Positions 53,680 through 60,942 of a stretch of 64,000 bases of DNA are shown here, one piece after another. A model generated the notes under the pieces. It searched no databases and was not told where the DNA came from. It was given only the letters and a program-made list of their open reading frames with translations. Numbering within the stretch: the stretch's first letter is position 1; every line of letters starts with the position of its first letter. A program made the position numbers and the translations under genes. The stretch comes from Janthinobacterium agaricidamnosum NBRC 102515 = DSM 9628 (GTDB taxonomy: Bacteria; Pseudomonadota; Gammaproteobacteria; Burkholderiales; Burkholderiaceae_D), in assembly GCF_000723165.1 (NCBI RefSeq), contig NZ_HG322949.1:887729-951728 (forward strand), given 5' to 3'.

Positions 53680-55692
53680 TCAGTGCCGCCGCGGCCGCGC
53701 CGCCGGCAGGGAAAACTTGAATATGGTGCCGCCTTGCGGGTTGGCGCTGTGGTTCAGGGTGCCGCCGTGGAATTCGATGGCGGTGCGGCAGATGTTCAGC
53801 CCCATGCCCATGCCTTCCGCCTTGGTCGAGAAAAATGGCGAAAACAGCCGTTCGGCGACTTCCTGCGCAATGCCGTGGCCCTGGTCGGTGACCGCCACCG
53901 TGACTTGCTCTTCCTGCGCATCGTACACCGCCGACAGGCACATGATACGCCGCTCCGGCGCGATCTCCTGCATCGCCTCGATGGCGTTGCGGGTCAGGTT
54001 CAGCAGCACTTGTTCGATCATCACGCGGTCGGCGCGCACCATCGGCAATTCCGGCGGCAAGTCGGTCAGCACCGTCACGTACGATTTGCGGGCCTGCAAG
54101 TCGATCAGCGCGCGGATGTCGTCGACCAGCAGCGGAATCGCGACATCCTGGCGCACCGGATCGCGTTTCTTGACGAAACCATGCACGCTGCGGATGATCT
54201 GGCCGGCGCGCTGCGCTTGCGCGCTGGCCTGTTCCAGCGCCGGTTTCAGCAGCGCCGGATCGACCGGCTTGCCGTAATCGGCGGCGCGGCCGATCAGGTT
54301 CAGCGCGCCGGTGGTGTAGCTGGAAATGGCCGCCAGCGGCTGGTTCAATTCATGCGCCAGCATCGACGCCAGTTCGCCCATGGTCGCCAGGCGCGCGCTG
54401 GTTTGCAGTTTTTCATGCTGCTGGCGGTTCAATTCCTCGACCCGCTTGCGGTCGGAAATGTCGAGGAAGGAGCCCATCCAGCCGGTTTGCCTGCCATTCT
54501 TGTCGAGCAGCGGCGACTCGAAGATCAGCACCGGCAGGCGCGCGCCGTCGGAGCGCTGGAACACGGTTTCGAATTGCGGCGTGGCGCTGCCGGCCAGCAC
54601 CCGCGTAAAACGTTCCTGGTACTCTTCCATCGCTTCCGGCGCCCAGTACGGCATCGGCGGCAGCTTGCCGAGGATTTCCTCGGCCGGATAGCCGACCAGC
54701 TCGCAAAACGCCGGGTTCACATACGTGACGCGGCCTTCCAGGTCGCGCGCGCGCAAGCCGGTCACCAGCGAGTTTTCCATCGCGGTGCGGAACAGCATTT
54801 GCTGGCGCAGCGCGCCCTCGGCCACCAGCCGGCGCGAAATATGGCGCCACAGCGCCAGCAAGCTCCACAATAAACCCAGCGACAGCGCGATCACCGAGCC
54901 GACCAGCAGGTTGGGCAGCAAGCGCGGCTCGCTCTTGACGCTGTCGGTAAACAGGGTGATCGACGCGCCCGGCACGTCCAGCGCGCGCTTGTGGGTGTAC
55001 ACGCCATGGCCGGGACCGGCCGCGGCACGGCGCGCCAGCACCTTGTCGTCGCGGTCGATCAGGCTGATCTGGTTATCCTGGGCAAACCACCACGGCACCA
55101 TTTCATCGAGCAGGCTGCTGATCTTATAGGTCGCGACCAGGCTGCCGAGATAGCGGTTGCCCTCGTACAGCGGCAAGTGATAATCCATCAGCATGGTCGC
55201 CGGCGACGCATCCGGATTGCCCAGTTGCGGTTCCGGCTGGCTGTACTGGGCCTTCCTGATGCGGCGCGCATTGTCGGCCGCCAGCAGCGAGGCCGGCGAA
55301 AAATACACGTCTTCGGATGCGTCGTTGTCGCTGGCGGCCAGCACCTTGTTGCGCGGGTCGATCCAGATCACGCGCTGCAATTCGCGGCCGTTCTTCAGCA
55401 ATTGCTGCAGGCGCTGCTGCAGTTTTTCCGGCGTCAGGTGGCCGGCGTCGATTTCGCCGCCCAGCGTGCGCAGGCTTTCTTCATCGCGCGCCAGCTGGAA
55501 GCGGATGGTTTGCTCGACCCATAAGGTATCGGCAATTAATTGTTCCTGGCGCTCATTGCTTTCCATCTGCCGCGCCTGCCAAGGCAGCCACAGCAGCACA
55601 GACAGGAATAACAGCAGTAAAATAACCGGCATCAGCCAGCGCACCGGGCTGGTAAATTGAAGACGGTGCGCGAGGGAATGCGGACTTTTCAT
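53680..55692 (-). CDS. DctS-type sensor histidine kinase (PAS)
   Basis: A 670-residue membrane kinase: N-terminal helix WLMPVILLLLFLSVLLWLPW, a periplasmic sensing domain of about 230 residues, a second membrane helix (LPNLLVGSVIALSLGLLWSL), a PAS domain (FRTAMENSLVTGLRARDLEG), H-box MLAHELNQPLAAISS with His447, and HATPase motifs NLTRNAIEAM and GMGMGLNICRTAI. Partner of the response regulator at 53084. It resembles DctS of Rhodobacter and probably senses dicarboxylates outside the cell. Confidence 0.9.
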   Translation of the reverse strand: MKSPHSLAHRLQFTSPVRWLMPVILLLLFLSVLLWLPWQARQMESNERQEQLIADTLWVEQTIRFQLARDEESLRTLGGEIDAGHLTPEKLQQRLQQLLKNGRELQRVIWIDPRNKVLAASDNDASEDVYFSPASLLAADNARRIRKAQYSQPEPQLGNPDASPATMLMDYHLPLYEGNRYLGSLVATYKISSLLDEMVPWWFAQDNQISLIDRDDKVLARRAAAGPGHGVYTHKRALDVPGASITLFTDSVKSEPRLLPNLLVGSVIALSLGLLWSLLALWRHISRRLVAEGALRQQMLFRTAMENSLVTGLRARDLEGRVTYVNPAFCELVGYPAEEILGKLPPMPYWAPEAMEEYQERFTRVLAGSATPQFETVFQRSDGARLPVLIFESPLLDKNGRQTGWMGSFLDISDRKRVEELNRQQHEKLQTSARLATMGELASMLAHELNQPLAAISSYTTGALNLIGRAADYGKPVDPALLKPALEQASAQAQRAGQIIRSVHGFVKKRDPVRQDVAIPLLVDDIRALIDLQARKSYVTVLTDLPPELPMVRADRVMIEQVLLNLTRNAIEAMQEIAPERRIMCLSAVYDAQEEQVTVAVTDQGHGIAQEVAERLFSPFFSTKAEGMGMGLNICRTAIEFHGGTLNHSANPQGGTIFKFSLPAARPRRH

Positions 55693-55724
55693 CTGTGGCA
55701 GGGTAGCGCTTTGGTCATGGCGGG

Positions 55725-55746
55725 CTATTGTGGTTATCCACAATAG
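55725..55746. promoter_or_regulatory. 22-bp palindrome between dctS-type and dctP genes
   Basis: CTATTGTGG (55725-55733) and CCACAATAG (55738-55746) are perfect inverses around TTAT. It lies 33 bases upstream of the sensor kinase start and about 85 bases before dctP, the expected position of an operator shared by the divergent units. It includes TTATCCACA, which looks like a DnaA box but stands alone. Confidence 0.6.
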
Positions 55747-55830
55747 AAGTGCTTGTCAATTTATAACAATATCTATCTGGCAATAATAAAATAATAAAGA
55801 TCTATCATAAATAACCACACGGAGACAGCC

Positions 55831-56817
55831 TTGAAAATGAAAACCATCCTGGTGGCGCTATGCGCCGCCGCCAGCATCAACGCCTACGCACAAGCGCCGA
55901 TCATCATCAAGTTCAGCCACGTGGTGGCGACCGATACGCCGAAGGGCCAGGCCGCGGAACGTTTCAAGCAACTGGCGGAAAAAGCCACCAATGGCAAGGT
56001 CAAGGTTGAATTGTACCCAAACAGCCAGCTGTACAAGGATAAGGAAGAGCTGGAAGCCTTGCAGCTGGGCGCGGTGCAAATGCTGGCGCCGTCGCTGGCC
56101 AAGTTCGGTCCGCTGGGCGTGAAGGAATTCGAGGCGTTCGACTTGCCGTATATTTTCCCGACCAAGACCGCGCTGTATAACGTCACCGAAGGCGAAATCG
56201 GCAAGAGCCTGCTGAAAAAGCTGGAGCCGAAGGGCATCACCGGCCTGGCGTACTGGGATAACGGTTTTAAAGTGATGTCGGCCAACAAGCCGCTGCACAA
56301 GCCGTCCGACTTCAAGGGCATGAAAATGCGCATCCAGTCGTCCAAGGTGCTGGACGCGCAAATGCGCACGCTGGGCGCCAACCCGCAAGTGCTGGCCTTC
56401 TCGGAAGTGTACCAGGCGCTGCAAACCGGCGTGGTCGACGGCACCGAGAATCCGCCATCGAATATGTACACCCAGAAGATGAATGAAGTGCAAAAACATG
56501 TGACCGTGTCCAACCACGGCTACCTGGGTTATGCGGTCATCGTCAACAAGAAGTTCTGGGATGGCTTGCCGCCGGATATACGCATGGAACTGGAAAAGGC
56601 CATGAAAGAGGCGACCACGTTTGAAAAGGCCATTGCCCAGCGCGACAACGACATGGCGCTGGAAGCCATCAAGAAAACCGGCAAGACCACCATTTACACG
56701 CTCAGCCCCCAAGAGCAGGCCGAATGGCGCCGCGTGCTGGCGCCGGTGCAAAAAGACATGGAAGGACGGATCGGCAAGGAGCTGATTTCCGCCATCAACA
56801 AGGAAAGCGCGAAGTAA
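55831..56817 (+). CDS. dctP: TRAP dicarboxylate transporter, periplasmic binding protein
   Basis: A 328-residue DctP-type substrate-binding protein with a signal peptide (ILVALCAAASINAYA). Typical blocks are IIKFSHVVATDTPKGQAAER, GVKEFEAFDLPYIF, ITGLAYWDNGFKVMSANKPL and GVVDGTENPPSNMYTQKM, which holds the carboxylate-binding region. TTG at 55831 fits the GGAG at 55821 (six bases); the ATG at 55837 is the alternative. First gene of dctP-dctQ-dctM, divergent from its probable two-component regulators. Confidence 0.95.
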   Translation: MKMKTILVALCAAASINAYAQAPIIIKFSHVVATDTPKGQAAERFKQLAEKATNGKVKVELYPNSQLYKDKEELEALQLGAVQMLAPSLAKFGPLGVKEFEAFDLPYIFPTKTALYNVTEGEIGKSLLKKLEPKGITGLAYWDNGFKVMSANKPLHKPSDFKGMKMRIQSSKVLDAQMRTLGANPQVLAFSEVYQALQTGVVDGTENPPSNMYTQKMNEVQKHVTVSNHGYLGYAVIVNKKFWDGLPPDIRMELEKAMKEATTFEKAIAQRDNDMALEAIKKTGKTTIYTLSPQEQAEWRRVLAPVQKDMEGRIGKELISAINKESAK

Positions 56818-56880
56818 TTCCGCTGCTGGTGCAACCGGACTGACTGCCGCGCCAGCGGCAGCCGGCCCGGCTTTGCCGTG

Positions 56881-56922
56881 CGCGCCTGCTTTTAAGACAG
56901 GCGCGTGCGCTCCATCTTTTTT
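56881..56922 (+). other. Intercistronic hairpin between dctP and dctQ
   Basis: CGCGCCTG (56881-56888) pairs with CAGGCGCG (56898-56905), followed ten bases later by seven T. Probably a weak terminator or mRNA-stability element that raises DctP relative to DctQM. Confidence 0.55.
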
Positions 56923-56936
56923 TGAAAGTTTTCATC

Positions 56937-57509
56937 ATGAAATTCCTTGATCGTCTCGAGGAGTGGCTGATCGCGTCCCTGATGGGCGCGGCCACCCTCA
57001 TCATTTTCGTCGCGGTGATCCACCGCTACCTGGCCGGCTTGCCGATTCCCGGCGTGCAGGATTTCCTGATCCAGGTGAATACCAGCTGGGCCCAGGAACT
57101 GTGCATCTATATGTTCGTCTGGATGGCCAAGTTCGGCGCCGCCTACGGCGTGCGCACCGGCATCCACGTCGGCGTCGACGTCGTCATCAATCGCCTGAAC
57201 ACGCCATGGCGCAACAAATTCATCGTGTTCGGCCTGCTGGCCGGCGCCGTGTTCACCGGCATCGTCGGCACGCTGGGCGCCAGTTTCGTCTGGTCGATCG
57301 GCCATACCGAACAAACCTCGGCCGACCTGGAAGTGCCGATGTGGCTGGTCTACCTGGCGGTGCCGCTGGGCTCGTACCTGATGTGCTTCCGCTTCCTGCA
57401 AGTGATGGTGGGTTTCATTCGAACCGGCAACCTGCCGAAACATGACCATTCGCACGTCGAAGGATTGGATGACGAATTGACGGCGGAAGAAAAAGGAGCC
57501 AAAGCATGA
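56937..57509 (+). CDS. dctQ: TRAP transporter small permease subunit
   Basis: A 190-residue inner-membrane protein with four hydrophobic segments: LIASLMGAATLIIFVAVIHR, WAQELCIYMFVWMAKFG, IVFGLLAGAVFTGIVGTLGA and WLVYLAVPLGSYLMCFRFLQ. The central AYGVRTGIHVGVDVVINRL is typical of DctQ. The C-terminus is a charged tail. Start at the ATG at 56937. It overlaps dctM by four bases. Confidence 0.93.
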   Translation: MKFLDRLEEWLIASLMGAATLIIFVAVIHRYLAGLPIPGVQDFLIQVNTSWAQELCIYMFVWMAKFGAAYGVRTGIHVGVDVVINRLNTPWRNKFIVFGLLAGAVFTGIVGTLGASFVWSIGHTEQTSADLEVPMWLVYLAVPLGSYLMCFRFLQVMVGFIRTGNLPKHDHSHVEGLDDELTAEEKGAKA

Positions 57510-58786
57510 ATACCGTGATTATTTTCGTCTTGCTGCTGACGCTGATGCTGACCGGCATGCCGATCTCGATTTCGCTCGGCTTGACGGTGTTGACCTTCCT
57601 GTTCACGATGACCAGCGTGCCGATCGAATCGGTGGCGCTGAAGATTTTTACCGGCATTGAAAAATTCGAGATCATGGCGATCCCGTTCTTCATCCTGGCG
57701 GGTAACTTCCTGACGCATGGCGGGGTGGCCAGGCGCATGATCAACTTCGCCAGCTCGATGGTCGGCCACTGGCATGGCGGCCTCGGCCTGGCAGGCGTGA
57801 TGGCCTGCGCACTGTTTGCCGCCGTGTCCGGCTCCAGCCCCGCCACCGTGGTGGCGATCGGTTCCATCATCTTGCCGGCGATGGTCAAGCAGGGTTATCC
57901 GCGCGCGTTCGGCGCCGGCATCATCACCACCTCCGGCGCGCTGGGCATCCTGATACCGCCATCGATCGTGATGGTGATGTACTCGGTCTCGACCAATACC
58001 TCGGTCGGCAAGCTGTTCATGGCCGGCGTGATTCCGGGCTTGATGCTGGCCATCCTGCTGGGCCTGACCACTTGGTTCCGCGCGCGCAAGAAAGGCTATC
58101 CGCGCATGCAGAAAGCCACCTGGCGCGAGCGTTTCAGCACCTTCAAGAAAAGCGCCTGGGGCCTGTTGCTGATCCTGATCGTGATGGGCGGCATTTATAG
58201 CGGCAAGTTCACGCCGACCGAAGCGGCGGCGATGGCGGCGGTCTATGCCTTCATCATCGCGGTGTTCGTCTACAAGGATTTGAAGATCAAGCAAGTCGGC
58301 AAGGTGCTGCTCGATTCCGCATCGATGTCCGCGATGCTGTTGTACATCATCACCAACGCCGTGCTGTTCTCGTTCTTGATGACCAGCGAAAACATCCCGC
58401 AAGCGATGGCGGAATGGATCACCGGCCAGGGCCTGGGCGTGATCGGCTTCTTGCTGCTGGTGAATGTCTTGCTGTTGTTGGCTGGTAACGTGATGGAGCC
58501 GTCGTCGATCGTGCTGATCATGGCGCCTATCCTGTTCCCCGTGGCGATCAAGCTGGGCATCGATCCGATTCACTTCGGCATCCTGATCGTCGTCAATATG
58601 GAAGTGGGCCTGTGCCATCCGCCGGTCGGCTTGAACCTGTATGTGGCGTCGGGCATCACCAAGATGGGCATCTCGGAATTGACGGTGGCGGTGATGCCGT
58701 GGCTGATGACGATGCTGGGCTTCCTGGTCTTGATCACCTATGTACCGCAAATCTCGCTGTGGCTGCCGAATTTAATTTATGGTTAA
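57506..58786 (+). CDS. dctM: TRAP transporter large permease subunit
   Basis: A 426-residue inner-membrane symporter subunit with about 11-12 helices, which couples Na+ or H+ to uptake of dicarboxylates delivered by DctP. Diagnostic segments: AIPFFILAGNFLTHGGVARR, FAAVSGSSPATVVAIGSIIL, TTSGALGILIPPSIVMVMYS and FTPTEAAAMAAVYAFIIAVF. Coupled to dctQ by an ATGA overlap. A terminator follows 26 bases downstream. Confidence 0.95.
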   Translation: MNTVIIFVLLLTLMLTGMPISISLGLTVLTFLFTMTSVPIESVALKIFTGIEKFEIMAIPFFILAGNFLTHGGVARRMINFASSMVGHWHGGLGLAGVMACALFAAVSGSSPATVVAIGSIILPAMVKQGYPRAFGAGIITTSGALGILIPPSIVMVMYSVSTNTSVGKLFMAGVIPGLMLAILLGLTTWFRARKKGYPRMQKATWRERFSTFKKSAWGLLLILIVMGGIYSGKFTPTEAAAMAAVYAFIIAVFVYKDLKIKQVGKVLLDSASMSAMLLYIITNAVLFSFLMTSENIPQAMAEWITGQGLGVIGFLLLVNVLLLLAGNVMEPSSIVLIMAPILFPVAIKLGIDPIHFGILIVVNMEVGLCHPPVGLNLYVASGITKMGISELTVAVMPWLMTMLGFLVLITYVPQISLWLPNLIYG

Positions 58787-58812
58787 AGCAATGTATCGCT
58801 CGCTACTATAAA

Positions 58813-58857
58813 AAAAGTCGATCCCATCTGGTAAATAAGTTATGATGGGCGACTTTT
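58813..58857 (+). terminator. Terminator after dctM
   Basis: AAAAGTCG plus CCCATC (58813-58828, with a two-base bulge) pairs with GATGGG plus CGACTTTT (58844-58857); four T end the right arm. It ends the dctPQM transcript. Confidence 0.65.
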
Positions 58858-59073
58858 CGGGGATACGTACATAAGCATATGCAAGAAAGCTACTTATCCT
58901 TGAAGCAAGAATTCGGAAATCAGTTGGTGGGGGAGTGGTCTATAAAAACGGTATCGATACCGGGGATATATTGAGGAGACACACGTTTCACAGAAGTTGT
59001 TGAGTTATCGCTGCATGCAGTCACAAGCTGGCTACGGCGAACCCAAACGACCGGAGACGTGAAGCAAGACTTG
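58858..59073 (+). ncRNA. Unassigned transcript candidate ending in a strong terminator
   Basis: About 215 bases lie between the dctM terminator and another strong terminator at 59074, with no recognised gene. The base composition is less GC-rich than the neighbours. The only open frame is a 31-codon ORF at 58879-58974 (MQESYLSLKQEFGNQLVGEW...) with no clear ribosome site. A small RNA or a very short protein is possible; neither is established and no promoter was assigned. Confidence 0.3.
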
Positions 59074-59100
59074 AAGCGCACCATGGGTGCGCTTTTTTTT
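59074..59100 (+). terminator. Strong Rho-independent terminator
   Basis: AAGCGCACC (59074-59082) pairs with GGTGCGCTT (59086-59094) around ATG, followed by T to 59100. It terminates something other than dctM, which already has a terminator 240 bases upstream. Confidence 0.88.
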
Positions 59101-59188
59101 CGTCCCGGCGCCGTGGCCGCAACTGGGTAAAATGGGGTCATCGACAGCCTGGGTATGCCACGGATCGTGGTATTTCGGTCACAGCAAA

Positions 59189-59698
59189 ATGACAAGTGTT
59201 ATGAAAAAACAACAAGGTAGCGCATTCTTTTCCGCCATCGTCGCGGCGCCGTTCGGCGCGGTCGGCATCCGCAGCGTAGCGGGCCTGTTGCGCGAGCTGG
59301 TTTACCTGCCGCCGCATTTCGACGAAAAGGACGGCCACGACAGCGTCAGCGAACAGGCGGCAGTGCAATTGCAGCGTTATTTCAGCGATCCCGACTTCGT
59401 CTTCGACTTGCCGCTGGCGCCGGCCGGCACGCCGTTCCAGAACCGCGTCTGGCAGGCGATCCGCGCGATCCCGCGCGGCCACGTCGCGACCTACGGCCAG
59501 CTGGCCAGGCAATTGCCGTCGGCGGCGCAGGCGGTCGGCCAGGCCTGCGGCGCGAATTGGTATCCGGTGATTATTCCGTGCCACCGGGTCACCGCGGCGG
59601 GCGGGCTGGGCGGTTTTTCCAACCACGACGAGGCCAACGGTTTTCATCTCGGCGTCAAGCGCTGGCTGCTGGCCCATGAAGGCGTCGAGGGGTATTGA
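59189..59698 (+). CDS. ogt: Methylated-DNA-protein cysteine S-methyltransferase
   Basis: Suicide enzyme that removes O6-methylguanine damage by methylating its own cysteine. The 169-residue protein has the DNA-binding HTH (QAIRAIPRGHVATYGQLARQ) and active site PCHRV with Cys131 in VIIPCHRVTAAGGLGGFS. No AraC-like Ada domain, so it is the Ogt form. The ATG at 59189 is chosen; one at 59201 is possible. Its TGA overlaps the xerD ATG by one base. Confidence 0.92.
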   Translation: MTSVMKKQQGSAFFSAIVAAPFGAVGIRSVAGLLRELVYLPPHFDEKDGHDSVSEQAAVQLQRYFSDPDFVFDLPLAPAGTPFQNRVWQAIRAIPRGHVATYGQLARQLPSAAQAVGQACGANWYPVIIPCHRVTAAGGLGGFSNHDEANGFHLGVKRWLLAHEGVEGY

Positions 59699-60600
59699 TG
59701 GCGCTCGATAATGGCTCCCTGATCGACGAGTTTTGCGACAGCCTGTGGCTGGAAGATGGATTATCGAAGAATTCCCTCGACGCTTACCGGCGCGACTTGC
59801 GTCTGTTCGTGCGCTGGCTGGAAGTGACACGGCCCGGGCGCGACAATTTGCTGCAGGTCGGCACCAGCGACTTGCAGGATTATTTTGCCGCGCGCCATGA
59901 AGACAGCAAGCCCAGTTCGTCGAACCGGCGCCTGTCGGTATTGAAACGGTTTTACCAGATGGCCTTGCGCCAAAAACAGATCACCATCGATCCCTGCCTC
60001 AAGATGGTGTCGGCGAAACAAGCCACGCGCTTTGTCCATACGCTCAGCGAAGCGCAAGTCGAGGCGTTGCTGGCCGCGCCGGACGTGTCCACGCCGCTGG
60101 GCCTGCGCGAACGCACCATGCTCGAATTGATGTACGCTAGCGGCTTGCGGGTGTCGGAACTGGTGGACTTGAAAAGCGTCGAGCTGAGCTTGAACGACGG
60201 CGTGCTGCGCATCACCGGCAAGGGGGCCAAGACGCGGCTGGTGCCCTTCGGCGAGCAAGCCCGGCTGTGGATCGAACGCTACCTGCAAGAGGCGCGCGGT
60301 CTGATACTCGGCGGCCAGGCCGATGACGCGCTGTTCGTCACGCGGCGCGGCGGGCCGATGACGCGGCAAATGTTTTGGGTGTTAATCAAGAAACATGCAC
60401 TGAAGGCGGGCATCAGCGCGCCGCTGTCGCCGCATACCTTGCGCCACGCATTCGCGACCCATTTGCTGAACCATGGCGCCGACTTGCGTGTCGTGCAACT
60501 ATTGCTGGGCCATTCAGATATTTCGACCACCCAAATTTACACCCATGTGGCGCGCGAGCGCTTGAAGCTGCTGCATGCGCAGCATCATCCCCGCGGCTGA
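59698..60600 (+). CDS. xerD: Site-specific tyrosine recombinase XerD
   Basis: Chromosome-dimer resolution recombinase acting at dif with XerC under FtsK control. The 300-residue protein has the N-terminal SAM-like core domain (NSLDAYRRDLRLFVRWLEVT), then the catalytic residues in YASGLRVSELVDLK, LSPHTLRHAFATHLLNHGAD and GHSDISTTQIYTHV with nucleophile Tyr281. Start ATG overlaps the ogt stop, so the two are coupled. Confidence 0.94.
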   Translation: MALDNGSLIDEFCDSLWLEDGLSKNSLDAYRRDLRLFVRWLEVTRPGRDNLLQVGTSDLQDYFAARHEDSKPSSSNRRLSVLKRFYQMALRQKQITIDPCLKMVSAKQATRFVHTLSEAQVEALLAAPDVSTPLGLRERTMLELMYASGLRVSELVDLKSVELSLNDGVLRITGKGAKTRLVPFGEQARLWIERYLQEARGLILGGQADDALFVTRRGGPMTRQMFWVLIKKHALKAGISAPLSPHTLRHAFATHLLNHGADLRVVQLLLGHSDISTTQIYTHVARERLKLLHAQHHPRG

Positions 60601-60605
60601 AAAAT

Positions 60606-60634
60606 TTGCATTTGCCATATCTGCGTCATAATGT
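60606..60634 (+). promoter_or_regulatory. Sigma70-type promoter for the small charged protein
   Basis: TTGCAT (60606-60611) and TAATGT (60629-60634) are separated by 17 bases. AGAGG at 60671-60675 is the ribosome site of the gene at 60682. Confidence 0.55.
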
Positions 60635-60681
60635 GCTTCATATGCATTCGTTTGTGATATCAAAAACTAAAGAGGTAGTAA

Positions 60682-60876
60682 ATGGCAAAGACAAATTTCC
60701 AGTACGAAAAACGACAAAAAGAGTTGGAAAAGAAGAAGAAAGCCGAGGAAAAAGCCAGGCGCAAGCTGGAGGCGAAGAACAATCCCAAGCCTGAAGACGG
60801 CGCCGGCGGGGATGCAGAAGATGAGCCTGTTCAAGATGCCGCGGCTGCCGGCGATACCCCGGCCGAGCCTGCATAA
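60682..60876 (+). CDS. Small lysine/glutamate-rich protein, function unknown
   Basis: A 64-residue protein. Residues 1-35 are a highly charged helix (NFQYEKRQKELEKKKKAEEK), probably a coiled coil; residues 36-64 are acidic, Ala/Pro-rich and disordered (EDEPVQDAAAAGDTPAEP). Own promoter and ribosome site are visible, which supports a real gene. Similar short KE-rich proteins are common in betaproteobacteria without assigned function. It has no cysteine, signal peptide or membrane segment. Confidence 0.75.
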   Translation: MAKTNFQYEKRQKELEKKKKAEEKARRKLEAKNNPKPEDGAGGDAEDEPVQDAAAAGDTPAEPA

Positions 60877-60886
60877 TTGAAGCAGG

Positions 60887-60922
60887 GCTTGCGGGAATGG
60901 GGGGAACCCATTACCCGCAAGC
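60887..60922. terminator. Long hairpin between the small gene and mgtA (convergent)
   Basis: GCTTGCGGG with AATGGG (60887-60901) pairs with CCCATT with ACCCGCAAGC (60907-60922), one bulged base. There is no T-run on either strand, but the stem of about 15 pairs sits between two convergent stop codons and may terminate both. Confidence 0.55.
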
Positions 60923-60942
60923 AAGCTTGATGGGCGGCTATC

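Noticed and set aside
52958..54277. 439-codon plus-strand frame across the two-component genes
   Set aside because: Its beginning belongs to the broken siderophore-reductase gene; the rest is antisense to the response regulator and kinase.
55734..55742. TTATCCACA as a replication-origin DnaA box
   Set aside because: Single box, part of a larger palindrome, no dnaA/dnaN genes or box cluster nearby.
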